This document shows, one piece after another, positions 35,314-46,714 of a stretch of 64,000 bases of DNA (the first letter of the stretch is position 1; every line of letters starts with the position of its first letter). Below the pieces are notes generated by a model, which was not told where the DNA came from, made no database searches, and saw only the letters and a list, made by a program, of their open reading frames with translations. Source of the DNA: Nocardioides massiliensis (GTDB lineage Bacteria > Actinomycetota > Actinomycetes > Propionibacteriales > Nocardioidaceae); the NCBI RefSeq assembly GCF_030811215.1, contig NZ_JAUSQM010000001.1, forward strand, positions 1,922,001-1,986,000. Reading direction: 5' to 3'. The position numbers and the translations under genes are program-made.

Positions 35314-36300
35314 GTGACCAGCACCTTCTTCGTCCTGCGCTACGACTTCCGTGCCCCCGGCGTCTCCCGCTCCGAGCGGCAGGAGCTCTACGCCCGCGCG
35401 CTCGAGCAGGCCCCGTACGTCGAGCAGCACGGCTTCGGCGGCGTGACGCTGTCGGAGCACCACGCCTCCGACGACGGCTACCTGCCCAGCCCGATCCCGG
35501 TGGCGTCGGCGGTGGCGGCGGTGACCTCGACCATCCCGATCTCCATCTCGGCCCTGCTGGCGAACCTCTACGACCCGGTCCGGCTGGCGGAGGACATCGT
35601 CGTGCTCGACCACCTCAGCGCCGGGCGGGTCAGCTACACCTTCGGTCTCGGCTACCGCCCTGAGGAGTACGCGCACTTCGGTCGCGAGTGGTCCTCCCGC
35701 GGCCGCGCCATCGAGCAGCAGCTGACCGTGCTGCTGCAGTTGCTCACCGGCGAGGAGGTGGAGGTCGACGGACGGCGCGTGCGGGTCAGCCCGCCGCCGT
35801 ACTCCGACCCGCACCCGGTCTTCCTGTACGGCGGAGGCACCCCGGCCGCCGCGCGGCGCGCCGCCCGTCTCGGCATGCACTTCTCCCCCCAGCAGGCCGA
35901 CCCGGCGCTCAAGCAGCTCTACCGCGACACCTGCGCGGAGCTGGGCCGCAAGCACGGCTTCGTGATGATGCCTCCCGAGGGACCGGCGGCGGTGTTCTGC
36001 AGCGAGGACCCCGACCGGTTCTGGGCCGAGCACGGCCGGCACCTGCTCGCCGACGCCCAGGGCTACTCCCGGTGGAGCGGGGCGCACCAGCATCACGTGC
36101 GCGATGACTCGGGCACGGTCGCCGAGCTGCGTGCCGCCGGGCGCTACGTCGTCGGCACCCCGGACGAGCTGATCGCCCGGGGCCAGGCCGGCACCCTCCC
36201 GCTGGTCACCGCCCACGCTGCCTGTGGCGGGCTCCCTGCCGAGCCCTCGTGGGAGAGCCTGCGGCTGCTCGCAGAGAAGGTGAAGCCCGCGATCGGCTAG
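35314..36300 (+). CDS. Luciferase-like monooxygenase (LLM class)
   Basis: A 328-residue flavin- or F420-dependent oxidoreductase with TIM-barrel fold: TLSEHHASDDGYLPSPIPVASAVAA, NLYDPVRLAEDIVVLDHLSAGR and GLGYRPEEYAHFG are characteristic. A KstR-like operator upstream hints at sterol catabolism, where an F420-dependent oxidoreductase (Rv3520c) is known in the mycobacterial regulon. GTG 35314 is preferred; a GTG nine bases upstream is in frame. Confidence 0.85.
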   Translation: MTSTFFVLRYDFRAPGVSRSERQELYARALEQAPYVEQHGFGGVTLSEHHASDDGYLPSPIPVASAVAAVTSTIPISISALLANLYDPVRLAEDIVVLDHLSAGRVSYTFGLGYRPEEYAHFGREWSSRGRAIEQQLTVLLQLLTGEEVEVDGRRVRVSPPPYSDPHPVFLYGGGTPAAARRAARLGMHFSPQQADPALKQLYRDTCAELGRKHGFVMMPPEGPAAVFCSEDPDRFWAEHGRHLLADAQGYSRWSGAHQHHVRDDSGTVAELRAAGRYVVGTPDELIARGQAGTLPLVTAHAACGGLPAEPSWESLRLLAEKVKPAIG

Positions 36301-36310
36301 CGGTGTCGGC

Positions 36311-37417
36311 TCAGGACTGCGCCCAGGCGTCGTCCCAGCCCTCGATGTCCTCAGCGGGCCGCGGATCCGGTCCGGTGTAGATCGCGGAGGGCCGGATCAG
36401 CCGGCCGGTGCGCTTCTGCTCGAGGATGTGGGCCGACCAGCCGCCGGTGCGGGCGCAGGTGAACATCGAGGTGAACATGTTTGACGGCACCTCGGCGAAG
36501 TCCAGGACGATCGCGGCCCAGAACTCGACGTTGGTCTCCAGGACGCGGTCGGGGCGGCGCTCGCGCAGCTCGGCGAGTGCGGCCTGCTCGAGCGCCTCGG
36601 CGACCTCGTAGCGCGGGGCGGCGAGCTCGCGCGCCGTACGCCGCAGCACCCGCGCACGCGGGTCCTCGGCGCGGTAGACGCGGTGCCCGAAGCCCATCAA
36701 TCGCTCACCGTTGTCGAGCAGCTCCTTGACGTAGGCACGGGCGTCGCCGCGCTCCTCGACGTCGCGGATCATCCCGAGCACCCGCGAGGGTGCGCCGCCG
36801 TGCAGCGGGCCGCTCATCGCACCGATCGCGCCGGAGAACGCCGCAGCCACATCGGCGCCGGTGGAGGTGATGACCCGGGCGGTGAAAGTGGAGGCGTTCA
36901 TGCCGTGCTCGGCAGCCGAGCTCCAGTAGGCGTCGATGGCCTTGACGTGGGCGGGGTCGGCCTCGCCCTTCCAACGGATGAGGAACTTCTCCGCCAGCGT
37001 CGTGCCCTCGTCGACGATGCGCTGGGGGACCACGGGCTGGTGCAGGCCGCGCGCGGACTGGGCGGCGTACGACAGCACCATCACCGCGACGCGGGCGAGG
37101 TCCTCGCGGGCCTGCTCATCGCTGATGTCGTAGGTCTGGCCGAACCCGAACGCCGGGGCCAGCATCGCGATCGCGGCCTGGACGTCGACGCGGACGTCGC
37201 CGGTGCGCACGGGGATGTTGTAGGCCTCCGCCGGCGGCAGCCCGGGGGTGTAGGTGCCGTCGATGAGCAGGCCCCAGACGTTCTCGAACGGGACCCGGCC
37301 GACGATGTCCTCGATGTCGACACCGCGGTAGCGCAGCGCGGAGCCCTCCTTGTCGGGCTCGGCGATGTGGGTCTCGAACGCCACCACGCCCTCGAGTCCG
37401 TGCTGCACTTCGGTCAT
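36311..37417 (-). CDS. Citrate synthase
   Basis: A 368-residue citrate synthase, condensing acetyl-CoA and oxaloacetate. The catalytic His and CoA-site motifs are GAMSGPLHGGAPS and MGFGHRVYRAEDPRA, and ETNVEFWAAIVLDFA carries the later conserved residues. Length is that of the shorter citrate/methylcitrate synthase group, so activity on propionyl-CoA cannot be excluded. ATG 37417 preceded by GGAGTGACG. Divergent from pdxH. Confidence 0.93.
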   Translation of the reverse strand: MTEVQHGLEGVVAFETHIAEPDKEGSALRYRGVDIEDIVGRVPFENVWGLLIDGTYTPGLPPAEAYNIPVRTGDVRVDVQAAIAMLAPAFGFGQTYDISDEQAREDLARVAVMVLSYAAQSARGLHQPVVPQRIVDEGTTLAEKFLIRWKGEADPAHVKAIDAYWSSAAEHGMNASTFTARVITSTGADVAAAFSGAIGAMSGPLHGGAPSRVLGMIRDVEERGDARAYVKELLDNGERLMGFGHRVYRAEDPRARVLRRTARELAAPRYEVAEALEQAALAELRERRPDRVLETNVEFWAAIVLDFAEVPSNMFTSMFTCARTGGWSAHILEQKRTGRLIRPSAIYTGPDPRPAEDIEGWDDAWAQS

Positions 37418-37514
37418 CGTCACTCCTTCGTCCTGGTTGCTCGGCATTGTGCCCCGACCGGTTGTGCCGCGCATCACCAGGCCTACGCCCCGAGGCGGGG
37501 CTAAGTTCGTCGTC

Positions 37515-38204
37515 ATGGCAGGTCCCGCACCCGACCCGACGCTCACCGCCCGCCTGCAGGCCCTCCGTGAGGAGTACGCCGCGGGCGGACTCAGCGAGGA
37601 CGACCTCGCGCCCGACCCGCTGACGCAGTTCGCCCGCTGGTTCGACGACGCGCTCGCCGCCCGCGAGCTGGGTCTGGTCGAGCCGAACGCGATGGTGCTG
37701 TCGACCATCGGGCCGACGGGCGAGCCGGAGTCGCGCACGGTCCTGCTCAAGGGACTCGACGAGCGCGGGTTCGTCTTCTTCACCAACCACCGCTCGGCGA
37801 AGGGCAACCAGCTGAGCGCCGACCCGCGGTGCTCGCTGCACTTCGGCTGGTACGCCCTGGAGCGCCAGGTCCGCATCGTCGGCGAGGCCGAGATCATCGA
37901 CCGCGCGGACACCGGGGCCTACTTCGCCACCCGCCCTCGGGCCTCACAGATCGGGGCGTGGGCGAGCCCGCAGTCCCGGTTGGTCGAGAGCCGGGAGGCG
38001 CTGCAGGCGGCGTACGACGAGACCGCGCGCGAGTACGGCGGACTCGACGGCACCGACCCCATCCCGGCGCCGCCGCACTGGGGTGGCTACCGCGTGCTGC
38101 CGAGCAGCGTCGAGTTCTGGCAGGGCCGGGTCGGACGCATGCACGACCGTCTGCGCTATCACGACTTCGACGGTGCCTGGGAGGTCGAGCGGCTCGCGCC
38201 GTGA
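37515..38204 (+). CDS. pdxH: Pyridoxamine 5'-phosphate oxidase
   Basis: A 229-residue FMN enzyme making pyridoxal 5'-phosphate. Family pieces: EPNAMVLSTIGPTGEPESRTVLLKG, FVFFTNHRSAKGNQL, FGWYALERQVRIVGEAE, SRPRAS-like ATRPRASQIGAWASPQS and the C-terminal FWQGRVGRMHDRLRY. Leaderless: TAAGTT (37502-37507) is seven bases before the ATG. The divergent citrate synthase does not need PLP, but the neighbouring serC does. Confidence 0.95.
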   Translation: MAGPAPDPTLTARLQALREEYAAGGLSEDDLAPDPLTQFARWFDDALAARELGLVEPNAMVLSTIGPTGEPESRTVLLKGLDERGFVFFTNHRSAKGNQLSADPRCSLHFGWYALERQVRIVGEAEIIDRADTGAYFATRPRASQIGAWASPQSRLVESREALQAAYDETAREYGGLDGTDPIPAPPHWGGYRVLPSSVEFWQGRVGRMHDRLRYHDFDGAWEVERLAP

Positions 38205-38209
38205 CCGGC

Positions 38210-39313
38210 TCAGTACCGGAACGTCGCCAGAGCCTGCTCGTTGAGCTCGCCGAGCGTCCTCAGCACCCCACCGTTGCGGAGGGTGGCGAGGAGTGCGCCG
38301 TTGGCCCGCTCGCGTGAGCCGGCGTCGGTGATGTGCTCGTCGTCGCGCGGGAGGAAGAGCGTGTCGACGCGACCCTCCTCGGCGGCGCGCAGGATCTCCG
38401 CGAGGTCGAACGACCCCTTGCCCGCATGTGCCAGGGACTTCGCGTCGTCCTGCTCCTCCGCCTCGCGTACGACCTCGTGGGCGTTGACGAGCCGCCAGGC
38501 GGCCGACCGCAGGTCGTCGGGCAGCGTGTGCTCGGGGTTGCCGGGGATGACGTCGTCGAAGATCGCAGGGTAGGGACAGGCCTCCGTGAAGATCGGAAGG
38601 TACTCCGCCACGGTGGCCAGCACGAGCAGCTGGGAGCGCGCGGTGCCGAGGCGAGTGCCCACCGCCTGTCCCACCGCACGGATGAACTTCTCGAGCAGGA
38701 TGCGGTCCACGTCGCCGTCGGGTCCCTGGTAGCTCGCGGTGCCGGCCGGCCCCGCTGACCCCGTGCGCACATCGACGACGCGCTCGGGGAGCTCGTCGAT
38801 GACGTCGTCGAACGAGGCCGGGATGCGCTCGAGCGGCAGTTCCTCGATGACGTTGCGCGTCGAGTCGAAGAGCCGGACGGATCCCTTCGCGAGCGCGAGC
38901 ACGTAGACCTTGCGGTCACTCGCCAGGACCGGGGCGAGGGGCAACAGGTTGAACCGGTCCCCGACCGTGACCTCCTCCGTGAGCTCCACCGGCACGCGTA
39001 CGGCCCGGAAGAAGCCGTCGGCCAAGAACACGACGAGGCTTCGGCTCTGCAGCCGCCAGTAGGAGGAGTCAGCGAGCAGCGCCGCGACGGGCGACAGCAG
39101 GTCGTCGACCTCATTCTGGCGCCGTCCCTGCTCCAAGAGGCGATCCGTCGCCTCGCGAAGCTGGTTCTTGAGGGTGAGGATGGAAGTCGCGTCGCTCTGC
39201 CCGGTCACGTCGGTCGGGACGACGAAGGTGAGCTTCACTCCGTCGGCATCCTGCTGTTGCAGCACCGCAGTGAAGTCGAGTCGGTCGACGGTTCCCTGGT
39301 TGTTGCGCGTCAT
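38210..39313 (-). CDS. Bacterial archaeo-eukaryotic release-factor-like protein (baeRF3-like)
   Basis: A 367-residue protein whose middle resembles the eRF1 domain 2/3 relatives found in bacteria: LVVFLADGFFRAVRVPVEL, APVLASDRKVYVLALAKGSVRLFDSTRNVIEELPL and RILLEKFIRAVGQAVG. Proteins of this type are proposed to act on stalled or hibernating ribosomes, but function is not established. It stands next to the structured-RNA locus and csbD, both with stress character. Family placement is by sequence style. Confidence 0.72.
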   Translation of the reverse strand: MTRNNQGTVDRLDFTAVLQQQDADGVKLTFVVPTDVTGQSDATSILTLKNQLREATDRLLEQGRRQNEVDDLLSPVAALLADSSYWRLQSRSLVVFLADGFFRAVRVPVELTEEVTVGDRFNLLPLAPVLASDRKVYVLALAKGSVRLFDSTRNVIEELPLERIPASFDDVIDELPERVVDVRTGSAGPAGTASYQGPDGDVDRILLEKFIRAVGQAVGTRLGTARSQLLVLATVAEYLPIFTEACPYPAIFDDVIPGNPEHTLPDDLRSAAWRLVNAHEVVREAEEQDDAKSLAHAGKGSFDLAEILRAAEEGRVDTLFLPRDDEHITDAGSRERANGALLATLRNGGVLRTLGELNEQALATFRY

Positions 39314-39464
39314 GAAAGTTCACGCTCCTCGCGTTGCTCGTCCGGCAGCGTCCGCGACTCGGTACGTCGTGCGTCGCGCGCTCGGGCCGGTGGGTCCCAA
39401 CCTACGGGGGAGGGAAAGTGCACGGGACCGCCTGCGCGGTCGAGCGGCTCGCGCCTTTAATCCC

Positions 39465-39493
39465 TTGTGACGGCCTCCCGGGCGACCTAGATT
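39465..39493 (+). promoter_or_regulatory. Strong sigma-A-type promoter of the structured RNA
   Basis: TTGTGA (39465-39470) and TAGATT (39488-39493) are spaced by exactly 17 bases, one of the best vegetative promoter matches in the window. Transcription should start near 39500. No annotated protein gene follows on this strand before a strong terminator at 39757-39791. Confidence 0.7.
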
Positions 39494-39524
39494 TGTGGCA
39501 CACGGGAAAGGAGGTGGTCCGAAG

Positions 39525-39563
39525 TTGAATTCTTCGAGGACGCGTGAGGTGGCTGCCGGCTAG
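39525..39563 (+). CDS. 12-codon leader ORF (MNSSRTREVAAG)
   Basis: TTG start, twelve codons and a TAG. The sequence before it, AAAGGAGGTGGTCC (39507-39520), can pair with the 3' tail of 16S rRNA over 14 bases with one G-U pair, so ribosomes should bind strongly. The TAG lies in the loop of a small hairpin (GCCG/CGGC, 39555-39569). The product may matter less than ribosome position on the RNA. Confidence 0.5.
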   Translation: MNSSRTREVAAG

Positions 39564-39756
39564 TTCGGCCCCCGCGCAACACCAGCAGTAGCTGGCCGGG
39601 TCCGAACCCGGCCGAATCCACAGCAGTCACCCGACCCGCGGGCGCCCGGGGCACGTCCCCCCGGACGGTGCGACAGCACCACGCCCGCGGGTCGCTGCGT
39701 GTCAGGACACTTGTGTCCGTTGCCCTTCACGAGGGAGCCGACACGCAACCGAGACG

Positions 39757-39791
39757 CAACGAACCCCGCGGCGATGCCGCGGGGTTCGTTG
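39757..39791. terminator. 16-bp perfect hairpin terminator shared by RNA locus and csbD
   Basis: Arms 39757-39772 and 39776-39791 pair exactly around GAT. It stands between the structured RNA (plus) and csbD (minus, stop at 39808) and can serve both. No long T run follows on either strand. Confidence 0.8.
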
Positions 39792-39807
39792 GTGCAACGG
39801 GTCGAGC

Positions 39808-39984
39808 TCAGTCGCTCTTGAAGGCGTCCTTGACCTTCTCGCCGGCCTGCTTCAGGTTGCCCTTCGCCTGGTCGACCTTGCCCTCGGCCTCCATGGACTC
39901 ATCGTCCGTGGCCTTGCCGTAGGACTCCTTGCCCTTGCCCTTGAGCTCGTCTGCCTTGTTGCTCAGCTTGTCGTCGAGACCCAT
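39808..39984 (-). CDS. CsbD family stress protein
   Basis: A 58-residue, highly charged, helical protein: DKLSNKADELKGKGKESYGKATDDESMEAEGKVDQAKGNLKQAGEKVKD has the CsbD heptad-like repeat. CsbD proteins accumulate under general stress; their biochemical role is unknown. Start ATG 39984 preceded by GAGGAGG. A sigma-B/F-like promoter lies upstream. Confidence 0.93.
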   Translation of the reverse strand: MGLDDKLSNKADELKGKGKESYGKATDDESMEAEGKVDQAKGNLKQAGEKVKDAFKSD

Positions 39985-40042
39985 CACTGCCTCCTCGCAT
40001 GTCGGGGATGGGGACGGCGATGCGTGATCGCCACCCTCAGCG

Positions 40043-40067
40043 TGCCCTGGACCGGGCACCGGAAAAC
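40043..40067 (-). promoter_or_regulatory. Sigma-B/SigF-like promoter of csbD
   Basis: On the minus strand GTTT (40067-40064) and GGGCA (40047-40043) are spaced by 16 bases, close to the general-stress consensus GTTT-N15-17-GGGTA. It would start RNA near 40036, about 50 bases before csbD. Confidence 0.5.
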
Positions 40068-40119
40068 GTGACTCGGGCCGCGTCTAGCATGTGAGCGCTC
40101 CGCCACACGGTCGGAGCCC

Positions 40120-40192
40120 GCCGCGTTAGCTCAGTTGGTAGAGCAGTGCTCTTGTAAAGCGAAGGTCGCCGGTTCGAGTCCGGCACGCGGCT
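40120..40192 (+). tRNA. tRNA-Thr (anticodon TGT)
   Basis: Acceptor arms GCCGCGT (40120-40126) and ACGCGGC (40185-40191) pair fully, with discriminator T at 40192. The D arm (GCTCAGTTGGTAGAGC), the anticodon loop CTTGTAA with TGT, and the T arm (GCCGGTTCGAGTCCGGC) are all present. The first anticodon-stem pair is a mismatch. CCA is not encoded. A TAGCAT box at 40085-40090 may be its -10. Confidence 0.95.
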
Positions 40193-41338
40193 CCGATGGT
40201 TGCGTGGCTGCTGGTGCGGGCACGCCCCTGACGTGGCATCCTCCGCAGATCCGTCGTACCCCGATCCCGTGCGCTGGGCCGTCGACGATCGCTCGCCGAC
40301 GCTCTACACGCGGGTCTACCGCGCCTTGATGTGGGCGCGCCGCGACAAGCTGGCCTTCGAGGGAGCCGACCACACGCTGCGCGTGGCCCGCGAGCAGCAG
40401 GCGAAAGGTGACGCGCCGCCCACGCGCTGGACCCGCTGGGTCCGCCGCGTCGAGGAGCGCCGGACGGACGACCTGCGGGTCTGGACGGTCGCCCCGCGCC
40501 GGAGCACGCCGGTCGCGCGGGTCGTCTACCTGCACGGCGGCGGCTACGTGCATCCCCTGACCGCCGACTACTGGCGCCTCGTGCGGGCTCTGACCTCGGC
40601 CCGTGCGCCGGCGCCGGCCGAGGTCGTCGTACCCGCCTATCCGCTCGCGCCGGATGCCACGATCGACGACGTGCTGCCGCAGCTGGTGCGGTTGTACGCC
40701 GAGGTCGCGGGTGCGGATCCCCGCGTGCCGCTGCTGCTCATGGGCGACTCCGCCGGGGGAGCGCTGGTCCTCGTTGTGGCCGCCGCCCTGCGCGACGCCG
40801 CAGAGGACGGGGACGCCACGACCGTGCCGCGGGCGCCAGTAGGGCTCGTGCTGCTCTCGCCGTGGCTCGACGGCACCCTGGACGAGGATGAGGTCGCCGA
40901 CCTCGAGGCGAGCGACCCGATGCTGGCCGAGAGCGGGTTGCGTGCCGCTGCGAGCTGGTGGGCGGGCGAGCGCGGTCCCGCGGACCCCCTCGTCAGTCCC
41001 GTCAACGGTCGGGTCCTCGACCTCCCCCCGACCGACGTCTTCACCGGTGCCCACGACATCCTGCGTCCGGCGATCGACCGGCTCGCCGACGTGGCACGTC
41101 GCGACGGGCTGGCACTGCACGTGCACGAGGTGCCGGCGATGTTCCATGTCTGGATGACCCGCGCGATGCCGGAGGCGCGACGCACCCGAAATGAGCTCGC
41201 TGCACTCGTGGCAAGTCGTTGCGCGCCCGAAACACGACCGAAGCACCCGCGGAACCCTGGCGGCGCACAGTGGGACCCGCTCGGCTCGGCGCAGCGTGGC
41301 GTGGGAGGGGTCGGGAGACGCGGACGTGGAGGTGCGAG

Positions 41339-44749
<3,411 letters not shown>

Positions 44750-44758
44750 CCTGGGGTG

Positions 44759-45865
44759 GTGACCGAGATCGAGATCGGCCGTGCCAAGCGCGGACGCCGC
44801 GCGTACTCCTTCGACGACATCGCCATCGTCCCGAGCCGTCGCACCCGCGACCCCGAGGAGGTGAGCGTCGCCTGGCAGATCGACGCCTATCGCTTCGAGC
44901 TGCCGATCCTGGCGGCGCCGATGGACTCGGTGATGTCGCCCGAGACCGCGGTCGCGCTCGGTCAGCACGGCGGGCTCGGCGTGCTCGACCTCGAGGGCTT
45001 GTGGACGCGGTACGACGACCCCACCGACCTGCTCGCCGAAGTGCGCAGGCTCGACGCCGCCGAGGCGACGGGCCGGATGCAGCAGATCTATGCCGAGCCG
45101 ATCAAGCCCGAGCTGATCACCGCGCGCCTCAAGCAGATGCGGGAGGCCGGGATCACCGTGGCGGGCTCGCTCTCGCCGCAGCGGACCAAGGAGTTCGCCA
45201 AGGTCGTCGTCGACGCGGGCGTCGACATGTTCGTCATCCGCGGCACGACCGTCTCCGCCGAGCACGTCTCCGGCCAGGCCGAGCCGCTGAACCTCAAGGA
45301 GTTCATCTACGAGCTCGACGTGCCCGTGATCGTCGGCGGTTGCGCGACCTACCAGGCCGCGTTGCACCTCATGCGCACCGGTGCCGCGGGCGTGCTCGTC
45401 GGCTTCGGTGGCGGTGCCGCCCACACGACCCGGTCGGTGCTCGGCCTCGCGGTGCCGATGGCGTCCGCCGTCGCCGACGTCGCGGCCGCCCGGCGCGACT
45501 ACCTCGACGAGTCGCAGGGGCGCTACGTCCACGTCATCGCGGACGGCTCCATCGGGCGCTCCGGCGACCTGACGAAGGCCATCGCCTGCGGCGCCGACGC
45601 CGTGATGATCGGCTCGCCGCTCGCGCGGGCCACCGACGCGCCGGGCCAGGGCTTCCACTGGGGCTCGGAGGCCTGGCACTCCGAGCTGCCGCGTGGCCAG
45701 CGGGTCGAGATCGGCACCGTCGGCACGCTCGAGCAGATCCTCTTCGGTCCCTCGCGGGTGGCCGACGGCACCATGAACCTCGTCGGTGCCCTGCGCCGCG
45801 CGATGGCCACGACCGGCTACACGGAGCTCAAGGAGTTCCAGCGGGTCGAGGTCGTCGTCCAGTGA
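44759..45865 (+). CDS. guaB3: GuaB3 family IMP dehydrogenase-like protein
   Basis: A 368-residue IMPDH relative without CBS domains. It starts TEIEIGRAKRGRRAYSFDDIAIVPSRRTRDPEE, the GuaB3 signature. At the place of the catalytic loop it reads GFGGGAAHTTRSVLG: His222 stands where GuaB has Cys. Leaderless: TAGCCT (44747-44752) is six bases before GTG 44759. Activity on IMP is therefore uncertain. Confidence 0.93.
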   Translation: MTEIEIGRAKRGRRAYSFDDIAIVPSRRTRDPEEVSVAWQIDAYRFELPILAAPMDSVMSPETAVALGQHGGLGVLDLEGLWTRYDDPTDLLAEVRRLDAAEATGRMQQIYAEPIKPELITARLKQMREAGITVAGSLSPQRTKEFAKVVVDAGVDMFVIRGTTVSAEHVSGQAEPLNLKEFIYELDVPVIVGGCATYQAALHLMRTGAAGVLVGFGGGAAHTTRSVLGLAVPMASAVADVAAARRDYLDESQGRYVHVIADGSIGRSGDLTKAIACGADAVMIGSPLARATDAPGQGFHWGSEAWHSELPRGQRVEIGTVGTLEQILFGPSRVADGTMNLVGALRRAMATTGYTELKEFQRVEVVVQ

Positions 45866-45878
45866 GCGACCGGCGGGC

Positions 45879-46676
45879 ATGACGCTGGTCGTCGCCGCGG
45901 GGCAGGCCGAGGCCGTCGCCGGTGACCTGGATGCCAACGTCGGCACCGCCGCTCGGCTCACCCGACAGGCCGGTGACGCCGGGGTGCGCCTGCTGGTGCT
46001 GCCCGAGGCGTTCCTGACCGGCTACGCGACGAGCGTCTTCACCGGCGACCTCCCGAGCGAGGACGACCACGCCGGCCCGCTGCTCGATCCGCTGCGGCAG
46101 GCGGCCGCCGCGACCGGGGTCACCGTGCTGGCCGGGACCGCGGTCCGCCGTACGCAGGGGGCGAGGTTGGCCCTGGTGCGCGTGCAACCCGACGGCCAGG
46201 TCGACCTGCCCTACGACAAGCAGCACCTCGACGCGGACGAGAAGCAGCACTTCGGGGTCGGTGACCACGGCACCTCGCTCACCGTCGACGGCCTCGAGCT
46301 CGGCTTGAGCATCTGCTACGACGGCTGCTTCCCCGAGCACGCGCGCGCGGCCGCGGCCGACGGTGCCGTGGGCTATCTCGCCGCGGCGGCGTACTTCGCC
46401 GGGGGAGAGCACCGGCGCGACCTCTACTACGCGGCGCGGGCCGTCGAGAACGGGATGTACGTCGTGTTCGCCGGCCTCACCGGACGGTGCGGGGACGCGG
46501 AGTTCTGCGGAGGCTCGCCGGTCTACGATCCCGAAGGCAGACCGCTGGCCCGGCTCGGCACGGAGGAGGGGCTCGCGATCGCCACGATCGACCCGGCCCT
46601 GGTCGCCGCCACCCGGGCCCGGCACACCATGCTCGCCGACGTCCGTCCCGACCTCGGCGTACGACGTCGCGCCTGA
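45879..46676 (+). CDS. Carbon-nitrogen hydrolase (nitrilase superfamily)
   Basis: A 265-residue amidase/nitrilase-type enzyme. The triad is visible: Glu in LLVLPEAFLTGY (about 42), Lys in LPYDKQHLDADE (about 112) and Cys in SICYDGCFPEH (about 146). Neighbours do not reveal the amide substrate; a stand-alone omega-amidase or repair role is possible. Confidence 0.9.
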   Translation: MTLVVAAGQAEAVAGDLDANVGTAARLTRQAGDAGVRLLVLPEAFLTGYATSVFTGDLPSEDDHAGPLLDPLRQAAAATGVTVLAGTAVRRTQGARLALVRVQPDGQVDLPYDKQHLDADEKQHFGVGDHGTSLTVDGLELGLSICYDGCFPEHARAAAADGAVGYLAAAAYFAGGEHRRDLYYAARAVENGMYVVFAGLTGRCGDAEFCGGSPVYDPEGRPLARLGTEEGLAIATIDPALVAATRARHTMLADVRPDLGVRRRA

Positions 46677-46714
46677 GGCCGGGCCGCCTGAGACCGGCCT
46701 GCCAGACTGACGGC

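Larger units (their letters stand above)
39500..39791 (+). ncRNA. Stand-alone structured RNA with a short leader ORF
   Basis: From the promoter to the terminator about 290 bases can be transcribed with no ordinary gene. Seen in order: an extended Shine-Dalgarno (39507-39520), a 12-codon ORF (39525-39563), a stem GGCCGGGT/ACCCGGCC with loop CCGA (39594-39613), a three-way junction closed by a 12-bp perfect stem (39633-39644 with 39682-39693) holding CCGGGG/CCCCGG and GGTGC/GCACC hairpins, a second junction closed by TGCGTGTC/GACACGCA (39696-39703 with 39740-39747) holding two hairpins, then the terminator. The nested exact complementarity is far beyond ordinary spacer. The family is not recognised; it does not match tmRNA, 6S, SRP or RNase P RNA as I know them. 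Confidence 0.65.

Noticed and set aside
39500-39791. tmRNA or another known housekeeping RNA at the structured locus
   Set aside because: A short ORF is present, but there is no tRNA-like domain: no pairing of 5' and 3' ends and no T-arm motif. The tag does not end like ALAA. No match recalled to 6S, SRP or RNase P RNA.
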